Shown: piece after piece, positions 23,659-32,101 of the stretch
How positions within the stretch are numbered: position 1 is the stretch's first letter
How the letters are laid out: each line of letters opens with the position of its first letter
NCBI GenBank assembly: GCA_934590165.1
Contig: CAKTOO010000013.1
Location: 10,689 to 74,688, forward strand
From: an uncultured Dysosmobacter sp.
GTDB taxonomy: Bacteria > Bacillota > Clostridia > Oscillospirales > Oscillospiraceae
Length of the DNA: 64,000 nucleotides
Direction of reading: 5' to 3'
The notes under the pieces: generated by a model
The model's input: the letters and a program-made list of their open reading frames with translations, nothing else
What the model was told of the DNA's origin: nothing
Database searches by the model: none
Position numbers and translations under genes: made by a program

Positions 23659-24159
23659 TTATCCCCGGGGATGGGACAGCTGGTGATCCAGGTCGCCCAG
23701 CAGACCGCCGTGTTCAATGATGGTCATGATGTTTTCCGGCAGCGGCTTGCAGTGGTATTTCTTTCCGGAAGTCAAATTCCGTATTTCACCTGTCAGCGGC
23801 TCCACCTCCAAAAGGTCTCCGTCCCGGAGCTCACCTGCCTGCTCGCAGATCATTACCGGCAGGCCGATATTGATGCAGTTGCGGTAGAAAATGCGGGCGT
23901 AAAATTCCGCGATCACCACGGAGACGCCGCAGCCCTTCAGCGCGATGGGGGCAGTCTCCCGGCTTGAGCCGGAGCCGAAGTTTTTCCCGGCCACGATACA
24001 GTCTCCCGGCTTCATCTTTTTCGGAAAGTCCGGGTCGGCTCCCTCCATGGCGTGGGCCGCGATGCCGGCGTTGTCCAGCTCCATGTACTGGGCGGGCGAG
24101 ATGAGGTCTGTATTGATGTTGTCGCCAAATTTATGGACTCTGCAGCAGATCATATTCAC
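23659..24159 (-). CDS. LeuD-type small (swivel) subunit of an aconitase-family hydro-lyase
   Basis: 166 residues. It has the swivel-domain signatures GDNINTDLISPAQYM and KNFGSGSSRETAPIALKGCGVSVVIAEFYARIFYRN. It pairs with the large subunit encoded directly upstream (start 6 bp after that stop). Family members are isopropylmalate isomerases, homoaconitases, citraconate/dimethylmaleate hydratases and similar. Leucine-pathway genes leuA and leuB are absent, so a catabolic hydro-lyase is more likely than leucine synthesis. Confidence 0.88.
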   Translation of the reverse strand: MNMICCRVHKFGDNINTDLISPAQYMELDNAGIAAHAMEGADPDFPKKMKPGDCIVAGKNFGSGSSRETAPIALKGCGVSVVIAEFYARIFYRNCINIGLPVMICEQAGELRDGDLLEVEPLTGEIRNLTSGKKYHCKPLPENIMTIIEHGGLLGDLDHQLSHPRG

Positions 24160-24165
24160 GCCCCC

Positions 24166-25434
24166 TTATAAAAATTCGCGCACATCCGCCAGCTCGCCGG
24201 CAATGGCGGAAGCGGCAATCGTCGCGGGAGAAGCCAGATATACAAAGCTGTCCTTGCTGCCCATTCTGCCCTTGAAATTCCGGTTACTGGCCGAAACGCA
24301 GGTCTCGCCGCCGCCGATGATCCCGCTGTGCACACCGAGGCATGCGCCGCAGGTAGGCGCCAGGATGGTGGCGCCGGCATCGGCCAGGTCGCTCAAAACG
24401 CCCAGCTTTGCGGCTTCTTTCCAGATTTTCTGGGAGGCGGGGGAGACCAGCAGCTGCGTCTGAGGGCTGACCTTTTTGCCCTTTAAGATCCGGGCGGCGG
24501 TTTTCAGGTCACTCAACCGGCCGCCGGTGCAGCTGCCGATATAGGCCCGGTCCAGGCGGGTCCCTTTCACCTCGGTGATGGGATGCACGTTGTCCACGTT
24601 GTGGGGACAGGCCACCTGGGGAACCAGCGCGCCGGCGTCATAATCCAATGTGCGGACATAGACGGCGTCGGCGTCGGCGGTGAGGGCCTCGTACTGCTTT
24701 TCGCAGCCGTGGACTTTCAAATATGCGTCCGTCTTTTCATCCGGAGGGATCAGGCCGCATTTCGCACCGGCTTCCACGCACATATTGGAGATGCACATGC
24801 GCTCATCCATGGAGAGGGCCTGGATCGCCGTCCCGGAAAATTCCATGGACTGATAGGTGGCGCCCGCATGGCCGATGTCGCCGATCGTCTTTAGAATCAG
24901 GTCCTTTGCCATGACGCCGGGCTGCAGTGTGCCGTTCCAGCGCAGCAGGATGCTCTCCGGCACGCGCAGCCAGATGTGCCCCGTAAACAGCACGCCGGCC
25001 ATTTCCGTGGAACCGATGCCCGTACCCAGGCAGCCGAAAGCGCCGGCGGTGCAGGTGTGGGAATCCGTTCCCACCTGCAGGGTGCCCGGCAGGGAGAAGC
25101 CATGCTCCGCCAGAATCTGGTGGCAGGGGCCGACCCCCTCAAAATAGTTGTCTGTGATGTGGTGCTCCCGGGCCCATCTGCGGGTATAGGCAACGATGTC
25201 CGCCTGGTGGATGGTCCCGGCGGGGGCATAGTGGTCGCAGATAACGACGGTCTTGGACGTATCCCACACAGTCAGCTTTCTGGGGAAATCCCGAAGAGCG
25301 TCATCCACGACGCGGGGGCCCAGGATGTCGTCCATCATGGCGCAGTCTACTTTGGCGGTGACGATGTCACCGGCGGAAACGGAAGCAGATCCGGAGGCCC
25401 GCGCCAGAATCTTTTCCGCCATGGTTTTTCCCAT
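24166..25434 (-). CDS. LeuC-type large subunit of an aconitase-family hydro-lyase
   Basis: 422 residues from the ATG at 25434 (AAAGGAGA upstream; the longer frame has no site). The 4Fe-4S ligands are C302, C362 and C365 (SCTGGRLSDL and TCGACLGVHSG). The substrate loops GTDSHT (123-128) and SASNRNFKGRMGS (381-393) are intact, so it should be active. It adds or removes water at a C=C bond of a di- or tricarboxylate. In this cluster it would convert an unsaturated acid produced by the PrpF-like isomerase into the hydroxy acid cleaved by CitFE. The exact substrate is unknown. Confidence 0.88.
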   Translation of the reverse strand: MGKTMAEKILARASGSASVSAGDIVTAKVDCAMMDDILGPRVVDDALRDFPRKLTVWDTSKTVVICDHYAPAGTIHQADIVAYTRRWAREHHITDNYFEGVGPCHQILAEHGFSLPGTLQVGTDSHTCTAGAFGCLGTGIGSTEMAGVLFTGHIWLRVPESILLRWNGTLQPGVMAKDLILKTIGDIGHAGATYQSMEFSGTAIQALSMDERMCISNMCVEAGAKCGLIPPDEKTDAYLKVHGCEKQYEALTADADAVYVRTLDYDAGALVPQVACPHNVDNVHPITEVKGTRLDRAYIGSCTGGRLSDLKTAARILKGKKVSPQTQLLVSPASQKIWKEAAKLGVLSDLADAGATILAPTCGACLGVHSGIIGGGETCVSASNRNFKGRMGSKDSFVYLASPATIAASAIAGELADVREFL

Positions 25435-25460
25435 ATACAATTCTCCTTTGCTGGAAATAG

Positions 25461-26471
25461 TCAAGAAATGGAGCGCAGGTACTCCGAGATGGCCACGGAA
25501 ATGGCCACCGTGGCGCCCACCATCGGGTTATTGCCCATTCCGATAAAGCCCATCATTTCTACATGTGCTGGGACGCTGGAGGAGCCGGCGAAGGTGGCGT
25601 CCGCGTACATGCGGCTCAGCATATCCGTGTAGCCGTAGCTGGCAGGCCCGGCGGAAATATCGTCCACATTTAATGTACGGCCGATTCCACCGCCGGAGGC
25701 GCAGGCAAAGTAGCTGCGGTCGTGGTCGTTGGCATACTTTTTATAGGTGCCGGAGACCGGGTGCTGGAATTTAATCATATTGGTGGCGTTGCCGGTGATG
25801 GAGACATCCACGCCCTCGTGGACCATGATGGCGACGCCTTCCCGCATCTCATTGGCGCCGTAGCAGCGGATCTCGCCCCGCAGTCCCTTGGAAAAGCGGG
25901 TCTCCTCCACGATCGTCAGTTCGTCCGTTTCGAAGTTATACGTAGTTCCCACATAGGTGAAGCCGTTGATGCGGCTGATGATCTCTGCTGCATCTTTCCC
26001 AAGGCCGTTTAAAATGACCCGCAGAGGCGTTTTGCGCACCTTGTTGGCGTTCATGGCAATACCGATGGCGCCTTCCGCAGCGGCAAAGCTTTCGTGGCCG
26101 GCCAAAAAGCAAAAGCACTTTGTCTGGTCGTCCAGCACTCTGGCTGCCAGCTGTCCGTGGCCGATGCCGATTTGTCGCTGCTGCGCAACGCTCTCCGGCA
26201 GGCAAAAGGACTGCAGGCCCATGCCCAGGGTATTGGCGATGTCTGCGGCGTTGGAGTTTCCGCGGCGGATGGCCGCGGCGGCACCGACAATGTAGGCCCA
26301 GGGCGCATCCTCAAAGCAGATGCGCTGGATGCCCTTGACGGTCTGATAGATGTCCAAGCCGGCGCTTTTGCAGATGTCTTCTGCCTCTTCCAAAGAGGCG
26401 ATGCGGTTGGACTGTAAAAACGAAAAGACGCCGTCTTTGCGCATCTCAAAGTTTTCAAATGTGATACTCAT
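25461..26471 (-). CDS. GGGtGRT family protein
   Basis: 336 residues, full length for the GGGtGRT family, with the namesake glycine motif as SGGGIGRTLNVDDI near residue 264. Family members are conserved in anaerobes, have no established biochemical function, and usually sit next to an Fe-S-scaffold-like gene, as here (12 bp apart). The sequence has Cys residues in FCLPES and KCFCFLAGHE. Placement between a lyase/hydro-lyase set and the Fe-S partner hints at assembly or repair of the hydro-lyase cluster, but this is inference. Confidence 0.9.
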   Translation of the reverse strand: MSITFENFEMRKDGVFSFLQSNRIASLEEAEDICKSAGLDIYQTVKGIQRICFEDAPWAYIVGAAAAIRRGNSNAADIANTLGMGLQSFCLPESVAQQRQIGIGHGQLAARVLDDQTKCFCFLAGHESFAAAEGAIGIAMNANKVRKTPLRVILNGLGKDAAEIISRINGFTYVGTTYNFETDELTIVEETRFSKGLRGEIRCYGANEMREGVAIMVHEGVDVSITGNATNMIKFQHPVSGTYKKYANDHDRSYFACASGGGIGRTLNVDDISAGPASYGYTDMLSRMYADATFAGSSSVPAHVEMMGFIGMGNNPMVGATVAISVAISEYLRSIS

Positions 26472-26482
26472 GGACTGCCCCC

Positions 26483-27175
26483 TTACTCCGATCTGGGATC
26501 GATCACTTTAGCGGCCTCGTCAAACCGCCCGTAACAGCCTGTCGCCTGCTTCAGCGCTTCGTTGGCGGACAGGCCGGACGCCAGCAGGCGCATCATCTTT
26601 CCGATATGAACGAACTGGTATCCGATGATGCGGTCCTCCTCGTCCAGCGCGAGCTTTTGGACGTAGCCCTCCGTCAGCTCCAGATACCGGGGTCCCCGCG
26701 CCACGGTGCCGTAGGCGGTGCCCACCTGGCTTCTGGTGCCGGCGCCCAGGTCCTCCAGCCCTGCGCCCACCGCCAGGCCGCCCTTGGTGAACGCGGACTG
26801 TGAACGCCCGTAGCAGAGGTTTAAAAACATTTCCCGCATGGCCACATTGATGGCGTCACAGACAAGGTCCGTGTTGATCGCCTCCAGGATGGTTTTTCCC
26901 GGAAGGATCTCACTGGCCATGGATGCGGAGTGGGTCATGCCGGAGCAGCCGATGGTCTCCACCAGCGCCTCCTGAATGATGCCGTTTTTCACATTCAGCG
27001 TCAGCTTGCAGGCACCCTGCTTCATGGCACAGGTGCCCACGCTGTGGCTGAAGCCGGAGACCTGCTCCACATGGATGACTTCGTCAAAGGAGCCCTCCTG
27101 GGGGATGGGGGACATCCCATGGGCATGACATGGGCGGACCGTACACATAGACTCGAGTTCTCTTGTAACTTCCAT
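26483..27175 (-). CDS. Iron-sulfur cluster scaffold-like protein paired with GGGtGRT
   Basis: 230 residues. It shows NifU/IscU-like features spread over the protein: GTCAMKQGACKLTLNV, VETIGCSGMTHSASMASEIL and a Cys in NLCYGR. An unusual N-terminal extension carries the extra cysteines MCTVRPCHAHG. These cysteines could hold an Fe-S cluster. It is read together with the GGGtGRT gene. A terminator-like hairpin lies upstream, so this pair may also have separate transcription. Confidence 0.8.
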   Translation of the reverse strand: MEVTRELESMCTVRPCHAHGMSPIPQEGSFDEVIHVEQVSGFSHSVGTCAMKQGACKLTLNVKNGIIQEALVETIGCSGMTHSASMASEILPGKTILEAINTDLVCDAINVAMREMFLNLCYGRSQSAFTKGGLAVGAGLEDLGAGTRSQVGTAYGTVARGPRYLELTEGYVQKLALDEEDRIIGYQFVHIGKMMRLLASGLSANEALKQATGCYGRFDEAAKVIDPRSE

Positions 27176-27211
27176 AGATACACGCTCCTATTTTTCGCAA
27201 ATCGTAAACCG

Positions 27212-27254
27212 GGAGAAAAAAGCCCCTGACTGCAGGCAAAGTCCACAGTCAGGG
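27212..27254 (-). terminator. Intrinsic terminator inside the catabolic gene run
   Basis: On the minus strand CCCTGACTG (27254-27246) pairs with CAGTCAGGG (27232-27224), followed by GCTTTTTTC. It lies between the TRAP permease gene and the scaffold-like gene, so transcription from the sigma-54 promoter should be reduced before the lyase genes unless it reads through. Confidence 0.75.
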
Positions 27255-27344
27255 ATTTGCCGTCCTTATGCGGCTGGGAGGAGATGCAAGCCGCTGCCCG
27301 AGGAAGAGTTGGAAAGAAAAGCAGCGGACAAGTGCTGGTTTAGT

Positions 27345-29243
27345 TCATTCAGCGGAAGCAGCCACATCAGCCGGGCGCTTTTCCACAAACTTTTGGTAAA
27401 CGATGCAGGCGGCGATCAAGGCGACGCCGGCGACGTCGGTCACAAGACCGGCGGCCACCATGCACAAAGAGCCCACCAGCATGAGTGCGCGGATGGGAAG
27501 GGCAATCTTTTTGCCCATGAAGAAGCCGCAGATAAAGTAACTGAACACCCAGATGCCGATGCAGGCGGTGACGATGCAGTACAGGATATACAGGGGGCCC
27601 CGCTGGGAGATCAGCAGCAGCTCCGGGCTGTATGCGAACATGTACGGCACGATAAACGCCACAAGGCCCAGCCACCAGGCCTTGAAGCCGGCCCGGGAGG
27701 CGTTGCAGTCCGCGATACCGGCGGCGCCGTATGCGGCGATGGCAACAGGCGGCGTGATAGCAGAGAGACAGGCGTAGTAAAAAATGAACATATTCGCCAC
27801 CAGGGGGTCCAGACCCAGCTGGATCAGAGGCCCGGCCGTGACGGAGGAGGCGATGATGTAAGAGGCGGTGGTGGGCAGGCCCATGCCCAGAATGACACAC
27901 ACCACCATGACCATGATCATGGCCAGGAGCAGCTTTCCCTGCGCCACAGCCAAAATGACGTTGGCAATTTTGCCGCCAAGGCCCGTCAGAGACAGCACGC
28001 CGGTGATCACGCCGGCACAGGCGCAGGCAGAGGCGACGCCCACCACGGATTTTCCGCCGTTTGCCAGCATGTTTAAAAAGGTCTTCCAGCCATAGCGGGT
28101 ATTCTTCCGCAGCAGAGCCACGATCAAAGCGGTATAGGAAGCATACAGGCCCGCTTTGATGGCGGAGGTTTTGAACACGACCAGCATCACGATGAGGACG
28201 ATCAGAGAAAGGCTTAGATGCCCGACCTCCTGCATGACGGCCTTGACACGGGGGAGCTCTTCCCTGCGCATGCCCTTCATATTCAAGCGGACGGACTCGT
28301 GGTCCACGGACAGGAAGAGGGACATGTAATACAGCAGGGCGGGGATCATGGCGGCAAGGGCGATCTCACCATAGGGCATGCCTACGTTTTCCGCCATGAT
28401 AAAGGCAGCCGCGCCCATGATGGGAGGCATGATCTGACCGCCGGTGGACGCCACCGCGCAGACAGCCGCCGCGTATGTGGACTCATAGTTGCTCTTTTTC
28501 ATCAGCGGGATGGTGAAGGCGCCGGTGGTCACCGTGTTGGCGGCCGCGCTGCCGTTGATCATGCCCATGAGGGCGGACGCGATGATGGATACCTTTGCCG
28601 CGCCGCCGCGGAATTTGCCCATGAGGGCGGAGGAGATGTCAATAAACAGCTTGACGCCGCCGGTGCCCTCCAAAAACGCGCCGAAAACGCAGAAGAGGAT
28701 GACGTACGTAGAGCTGACGCCGATGGAGGTGCCGAACACGCCGTCCGTGGAATAGCAAGTGGCCATCACGCGGTTGAAGGAATAGCCCTTGATGCCCAGC
28801 GCGCCGGGAATATAACGGCCCCACCAGCAATACGTCAGAAAGATGGTCGCCAGAAGCGGCATGACCAGGCCGTTGGTTTCATAGGTGGCCAGCAGGACCA
28901 GAATGATTCCGATGCAGCAGATGATCACGTCAGTCTGCGTTGCCGCAAACTGGATCTCTTGGATCAGGCGGTTCAAATTGAGGACCAGATACAGGCTGGT
29001 CCCGATCATCAAAAAGACGACCAGCCAGTTGACGACGGTATTCAGCTTTTGATATTTCGTTCCGAGACCCTTGGTCAGCGAGATGATGATCACACAGAAA
29101 CTGACATACATGATCCGGTATGTCCAGGTCTCCATGGGGGCAAAGCCCAGGTTATAGATGGTTGCTGCGGACATGATGATCGCGATGACCCATACGATTT
29201 TTTGGGTCACGGTATTGCTTTTTTTTGCTTCAAGCTCACTCAT
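27345..29243 (-). CDS. TRAP transporter fused permease (4TM/12TM, TAXI type)
   Basis: 632 residues with about 17 hydrophobic segments. The small DctQ-like domain is fused ahead of the large DctM-like domain, the form that partners TAXI binding proteins. Characteristic stretches include ALMGMINGSAAANTVTTGAFTIPLMKK, STGGQIMPPIMGAAAF and MGLPTTASYIIASS. It drives uptake of an organic acid using an ion gradient. The matching TAXI gene is immediately upstream in the operon. The cargo is presumably the carboxylate processed by the neighbouring enzymes. Confidence 0.92.
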   Translation of the reverse strand: MSELEAKKSNTVTQKIVWVIAIIMSAATIYNLGFAPMETWTYRIMYVSFCVIIISLTKGLGTKYQKLNTVVNWLVVFLMIGTSLYLVLNLNRLIQEIQFAATQTDVIICCIGIILVLLATYETNGLVMPLLATIFLTYCWWGRYIPGALGIKGYSFNRVMATCYSTDGVFGTSIGVSSTYVILFCVFGAFLEGTGGVKLFIDISSALMGKFRGGAAKVSIIASALMGMINGSAAANTVTTGAFTIPLMKKSNYESTYAAAVCAVASTGGQIMPPIMGAAAFIMAENVGMPYGEIALAAMIPALLYYMSLFLSVDHESVRLNMKGMRREELPRVKAVMQEVGHLSLSLIVLIVMLVVFKTSAIKAGLYASYTALIVALLRKNTRYGWKTFLNMLANGGKSVVGVASACACAGVITGVLSLTGLGGKIANVILAVAQGKLLLAMIMVMVVCVILGMGLPTTASYIIASSVTAGPLIQLGLDPLVANMFIFYYACLSAITPPVAIAAYGAAGIADCNASRAGFKAWWLGLVAFIVPYMFAYSPELLLISQRGPLYILYCIVTACIGIWVFSYFICGFFMGKKIALPIRALMLVGSLCMVAAGLVTDVAGVALIAACIVYQKFVEKRPADVAASAE

Positions 29244-29291
29244 TGCGAGACCTCCTTAGCGCGGCGGCCTGTTCGACCGGATTCGCGGTGC

Positions 29292-30350
29292 TTACTTGCT
29301 GTACTCGGGGGGATACAGCTCCTCGGGGATCTCCACCCCGGCCTCCTCAAAGTACTGGATGGCACCCACGTGCAGGGGAATGGAGCAGTATTCCAGGTTT
29401 TCGGGATACAGGAACTGGGCCAGGCTGGAGACAGTGGCCAGATTGTCCACGTTTTCATAAGAGGCCTTGGTGATGGTGTAGACGGTGTTGGCGTCCAGGT
29501 CACTGGAGCAGATGACGTCGTACCACATCAGCAGGGTGTCGTAATCCTCAGTCAGATACTTATAGGTTTCCTGGGGGATCACGCCAAGCTTGTAGTAGGA
29601 ATAGACATCGTTGACCTGCTGCAGCTGCTCATCTGTCAGCTCGATGTAAATAACTTCGTTGGTGGCTTCCAGCTCCTGGCGGGAGGAATGGGGGTAGCCG
29701 CCGACGTCCACGCAGACATCGATCAGGCCGTCTTTCAGGTTGGAAATGGTGTCGGTCCAGCCCAGGTAAGTTTCCTCGCCGGCCTTGATGCCCAGGACCT
29801 CCAGGATCTTATGGCCGATCAGGTCGCCGGAGCTACCGGAGGGGCCGAAGCCGATGCGCGCACCGTTCAGGTCCTCCAGCTTCGTGATGCCGGTGCCCTT
29901 AATAGTGAAGATCTGCAGGCCGGAGGGATAGGCAACATACATGGCGCGCATATTGGAATACTTGTCAGCCTGGCCGTCATAGTCGCCGGTGCCGGTATAC
30001 GCCTCATAGGCCACGCTGTCCGTCACGACACCGATGTCCGTCTGACCGCTGCACACCAGGCCCAGGTTTGCGGCGGGGCCGTTGCTGGCCTCGTTGGTCA
30101 GCTCCAGGTTGTTGACATTTTCCGTTAGGATAGCGCCCATGTTGGCGCCCCAGTTATACAGCGCGCCGCCGATGGACGCGGAGCAAAGCGTCAAGCGGGT
30201 ATACTCGTCCAGGGCACCTGTGATTTCGGATTCAGATGTAGAGACGGCGGGAGTGCCGGACTGTGCAGGAGCTGCTTCCTTTTTCCCGCCGCAAGCAGTC
30301 AGAGACAGCGCGAAGCTCAAAACCAGGATAAGGCTCAGAAACTTTTTCAT
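29292..30350 (-). CDS. TAXI family TRAP transporter solute-binding lipoprotein
   Basis: 352 residues. A lipoprotein signal peptide ends in the lipobox LTAC at C20, so the mature protein is tethered outside the membrane. The TAXI fold is recognisable from LTLCSASIGGALYNWGANMGAILTE, LEDLNGARIGFGPSGSSGDLIGHKIL and the C-terminal YPPEYSK. It captures the substrate for the fused permease 48 bp downstream. A C4-C6 carboxylate ligand is inferred from context only. Confidence 0.92.
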   Translation of the reverse strand: MKKFLSLILVLSFALSLTACGGKKEAAPAQSGTPAVSTSESEITGALDEYTRLTLCSASIGGALYNWGANMGAILTENVNNLELTNEASNGPAANLGLVCSGQTDIGVVTDSVAYEAYTGTGDYDGQADKYSNMRAMYVAYPSGLQIFTIKGTGITKLEDLNGARIGFGPSGSSGDLIGHKILEVLGIKAGEETYLGWTDTISNLKDGLIDVCVDVGGYPHSSRQELEATNEVIYIELTDEQLQQVNDVYSYYKLGVIPQETYKYLTEDYDTLLMWYDVICSSDLDANTVYTITKASYENVDNLATVSSLAQFLYPENLEYCSIPLHVGAIQYFEEAGVEIPEELYPPEYSK

Positions 30351-30441
30351 AATGATCCTCCATTTTGAATTTGATTGGTGTATCCGCGATAGTTACAGCT
30401 GGGAGATATTTAACATATGCGCACCACGCGCAAACAGGAAC

Positions 30442-31662
30442 TCAGTCTTCCCAACGACCGGTCAGTGCCGCCTTGACGCATTTTTCCTCGCTGCCGTACC
30501 AGACATCCAGACCGTTGCCGCCGGGAGCGTAGAATGCCATCTTGGGCGAATGTGTTGCCAGCGTCTTGAAACCCAACACCTCCGGATTGCCCAGTACGAC
30601 GCACAGGTCCTGCGTCAGCACCGCGCCGGCATCCTCGATCATCTTCATATAACCGAGTTCCTTTGCCATGGCTTTCACGGCCATGTTGGTGTGGACCCAC
30701 ATGGTCACGCCGTCCTTGACCTTTTTGCCCTCCAGAAGCTTGGCAATCTGGGCCACCTGCGTCAGGTTGCAGTGGGGGCAGCCCAGCGCCACGAAGTCCA
30801 CGTCCCGGCTCTTGCCGGAGGTGAGGTTGGCGTATCCCTGCTCCAGTTCCTTTTTGCCCAGTTCCACGGTCTCGTATTTCTTGCCCTTGAAGACCGTCTC
30901 CTTGTCAGGCGCCTCGGGCGTCAGGCCGATGGCGTGGAACAGGGCAACACCGCCGGCGGATGCCATGGCGGCACCGAAGTACACCAGCTCTTCCGTGGTG
31001 GGATGACCGAGGTTTTCAAAGACGGGGATCTTCTCTCCCACGGTCTTGCCCACGTAGTTGCCCAAAGCGCCGTAATCGGCGATGCCGTGAAGCTCTGTGG
31101 TTACCTTGAAGAGAATGTCGCCTGTGCGGTTTTCGTCCAGGTGCAGGCCGTAATACGGGGTAAAGCCGGTAATGCCGGCGGCCCAGGCGCTGGGCCCGCC
31201 CTCCCGGTTATCCCGGGCGCCGATCACGGAGTTGGTGAACACCACCGCGGAGGATTCCGCCCAGGCGATATGCTCGCCAAACTTCGGCAGGAAGCTGTAA
31301 TAATAAGGAACACAGGAGGAAGTGCCAAAGCAGCCCATGGCCTCGTAGCCCTTTTCAATGCGCAGCTGCGGCTCCACCCAGTCGGCGGGCAGGCCCAGGT
31401 CCCGGCTGCGGTCCACACCGATGACGTTCATGGTGGTGGGGACCACGACCTTGGCCCCCTTGGCGGCCATATCCTCCACCCACTTCATGCCGGCGATGCC
31501 GTGGGACTTCAAAGAAAGACCTGCGCAGTGCGCGCTTTTGATGGGGATAAGCTTTTCGGCACCGTAGATTTCGCCCAGGGCACACAGCATCTCCATGGCC
31601 ACCTGAACGGGTTCGCCGCGCTCGCCGTCCCGCATGCGCTTTTGTTCATCGGTCAAAAACAT
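30442..31662 (-). CDS. Aconitase X large (catalytic) subunit
   Basis: 406 residues. AcnX signatures include IPIKSAHCAGLSLKSHG, a cysteine pair in MGCFGTSSCVPYYYS (C111, C117), GARDNREGGPSAWAAGITG, and ALGCPHCNLTQ (C295, C298). Known members dehydrate cis-3-hydroxy-L-proline (bacteria) or mevalonate 5-phosphate (archaea), using an Fe-S cluster. Most bacterial paralogues are uncharacterised. The adjacent swivel gene completes the enzyme. Here it may act on a hydroxy acid that feeds the isomerase and hydro-lyase steps. Confidence 0.88.
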   Translation of the reverse strand: MFLTDEQKRMRDGERGEPVQVAMEMLCALGEIYGAEKLIPIKSAHCAGLSLKSHGIAGMKWVEDMAAKGAKVVVPTTMNVIGVDRSRDLGLPADWVEPQLRIEKGYEAMGCFGTSSCVPYYYSFLPKFGEHIAWAESSAVVFTNSVIGARDNREGGPSAWAAGITGFTPYYGLHLDENRTGDILFKVTTELHGIADYGALGNYVGKTVGEKIPVFENLGHPTTEELVYFGAAMASAGGVALFHAIGLTPEAPDKETVFKGKKYETVELGKKELEQGYANLTSGKSRDVDFVALGCPHCNLTQVAQIAKLLEGKKVKDGVTMWVHTNMAVKAMAKELGYMKMIEDAGAVLTQDLCVVLGNPEVLGFKTLATHSPKMAFYAPGGNGLDVWYGSEEKCVKAALTGRWED

Positions 31663-31663
31663 A

Positions 31664-32083
31664 TTATTGCGCTCCCTTCTTTGTAATCGTTACAGTGCCG
31701 CTGATAGCGTCTACCTTGACCCAATCTCCGTCTTCAATCAGGTCGTAGGGGTTTTCCTCCATGTGGTCCACCACGGGGATCTTGCCCATGATGGCGCCGA
31801 CGGCAATGATGGTCTCCGTGTTCAAATTGATGATTGCGGCCGGGGCGGTCCCTTCACAGGCAACCTGGTAGACCACGTAAGAGCCGCCGGTGCTTCCCTT
31901 GCCGTGGGGAAAAATCAGGACCTTGTCTTTAAACGACTTCCCCTCTAATTCGTGGTTGTGCTCAATGATGGTGCCGGTGGGCACGTCCACGCCGAAGTTG
32001 AAGCCGATGGGATGGTGGCAAAGCAGTGCCTCACCCTCGCCGACGCCTTTACTGATGGCGCGACATTTTACGGTTTTTGCCAT
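31664..32083 (-). CDS. Aconitase X swivel (small) subunit, DUF126 type
   Basis: 139 residues. The swivel-domain motifs VGEGEALLCHHPIGFNFGVDV and IFPHGKGSTGGSYVVYQ are present; the GKGSTGGSYV loop corresponds to the substrate carboxylate-binding loop of aconitase-fold swivel domains. One base separates its stop from the large-subunit start, so the two are made together. Confidence 0.9.
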   Translation of the reverse strand: MAKTVKCRAISKGVGEGEALLCHHPIGFNFGVDVPTGTIIEHNHELEGKSFKDKVLIFPHGKGSTGGSYVVYQVACEGTAPAAIINLNTETIIAVGAIMGKIPVVDHMEENPYDLIEDGDWVKVDAISGTVTITKKGAQ

Positions 32084-32101
32084 GTTTTCATTCCTCCTTT
32101 T

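Noticed and set aside
23659..25434. Leucine biosynthesis leuCD
   Set aside because: No leuA or leuB is nearby and the genes sit in a lyase/transporter operon under sigma-54 control, so leucine synthesis is not supported.
28218..30128. 636-residue plus-strand frame opposite the TRAP genes
   Set aside because: His/Asp/Gly-rich shadow of the TRAP permease and TAXI genes, with no homologous features.
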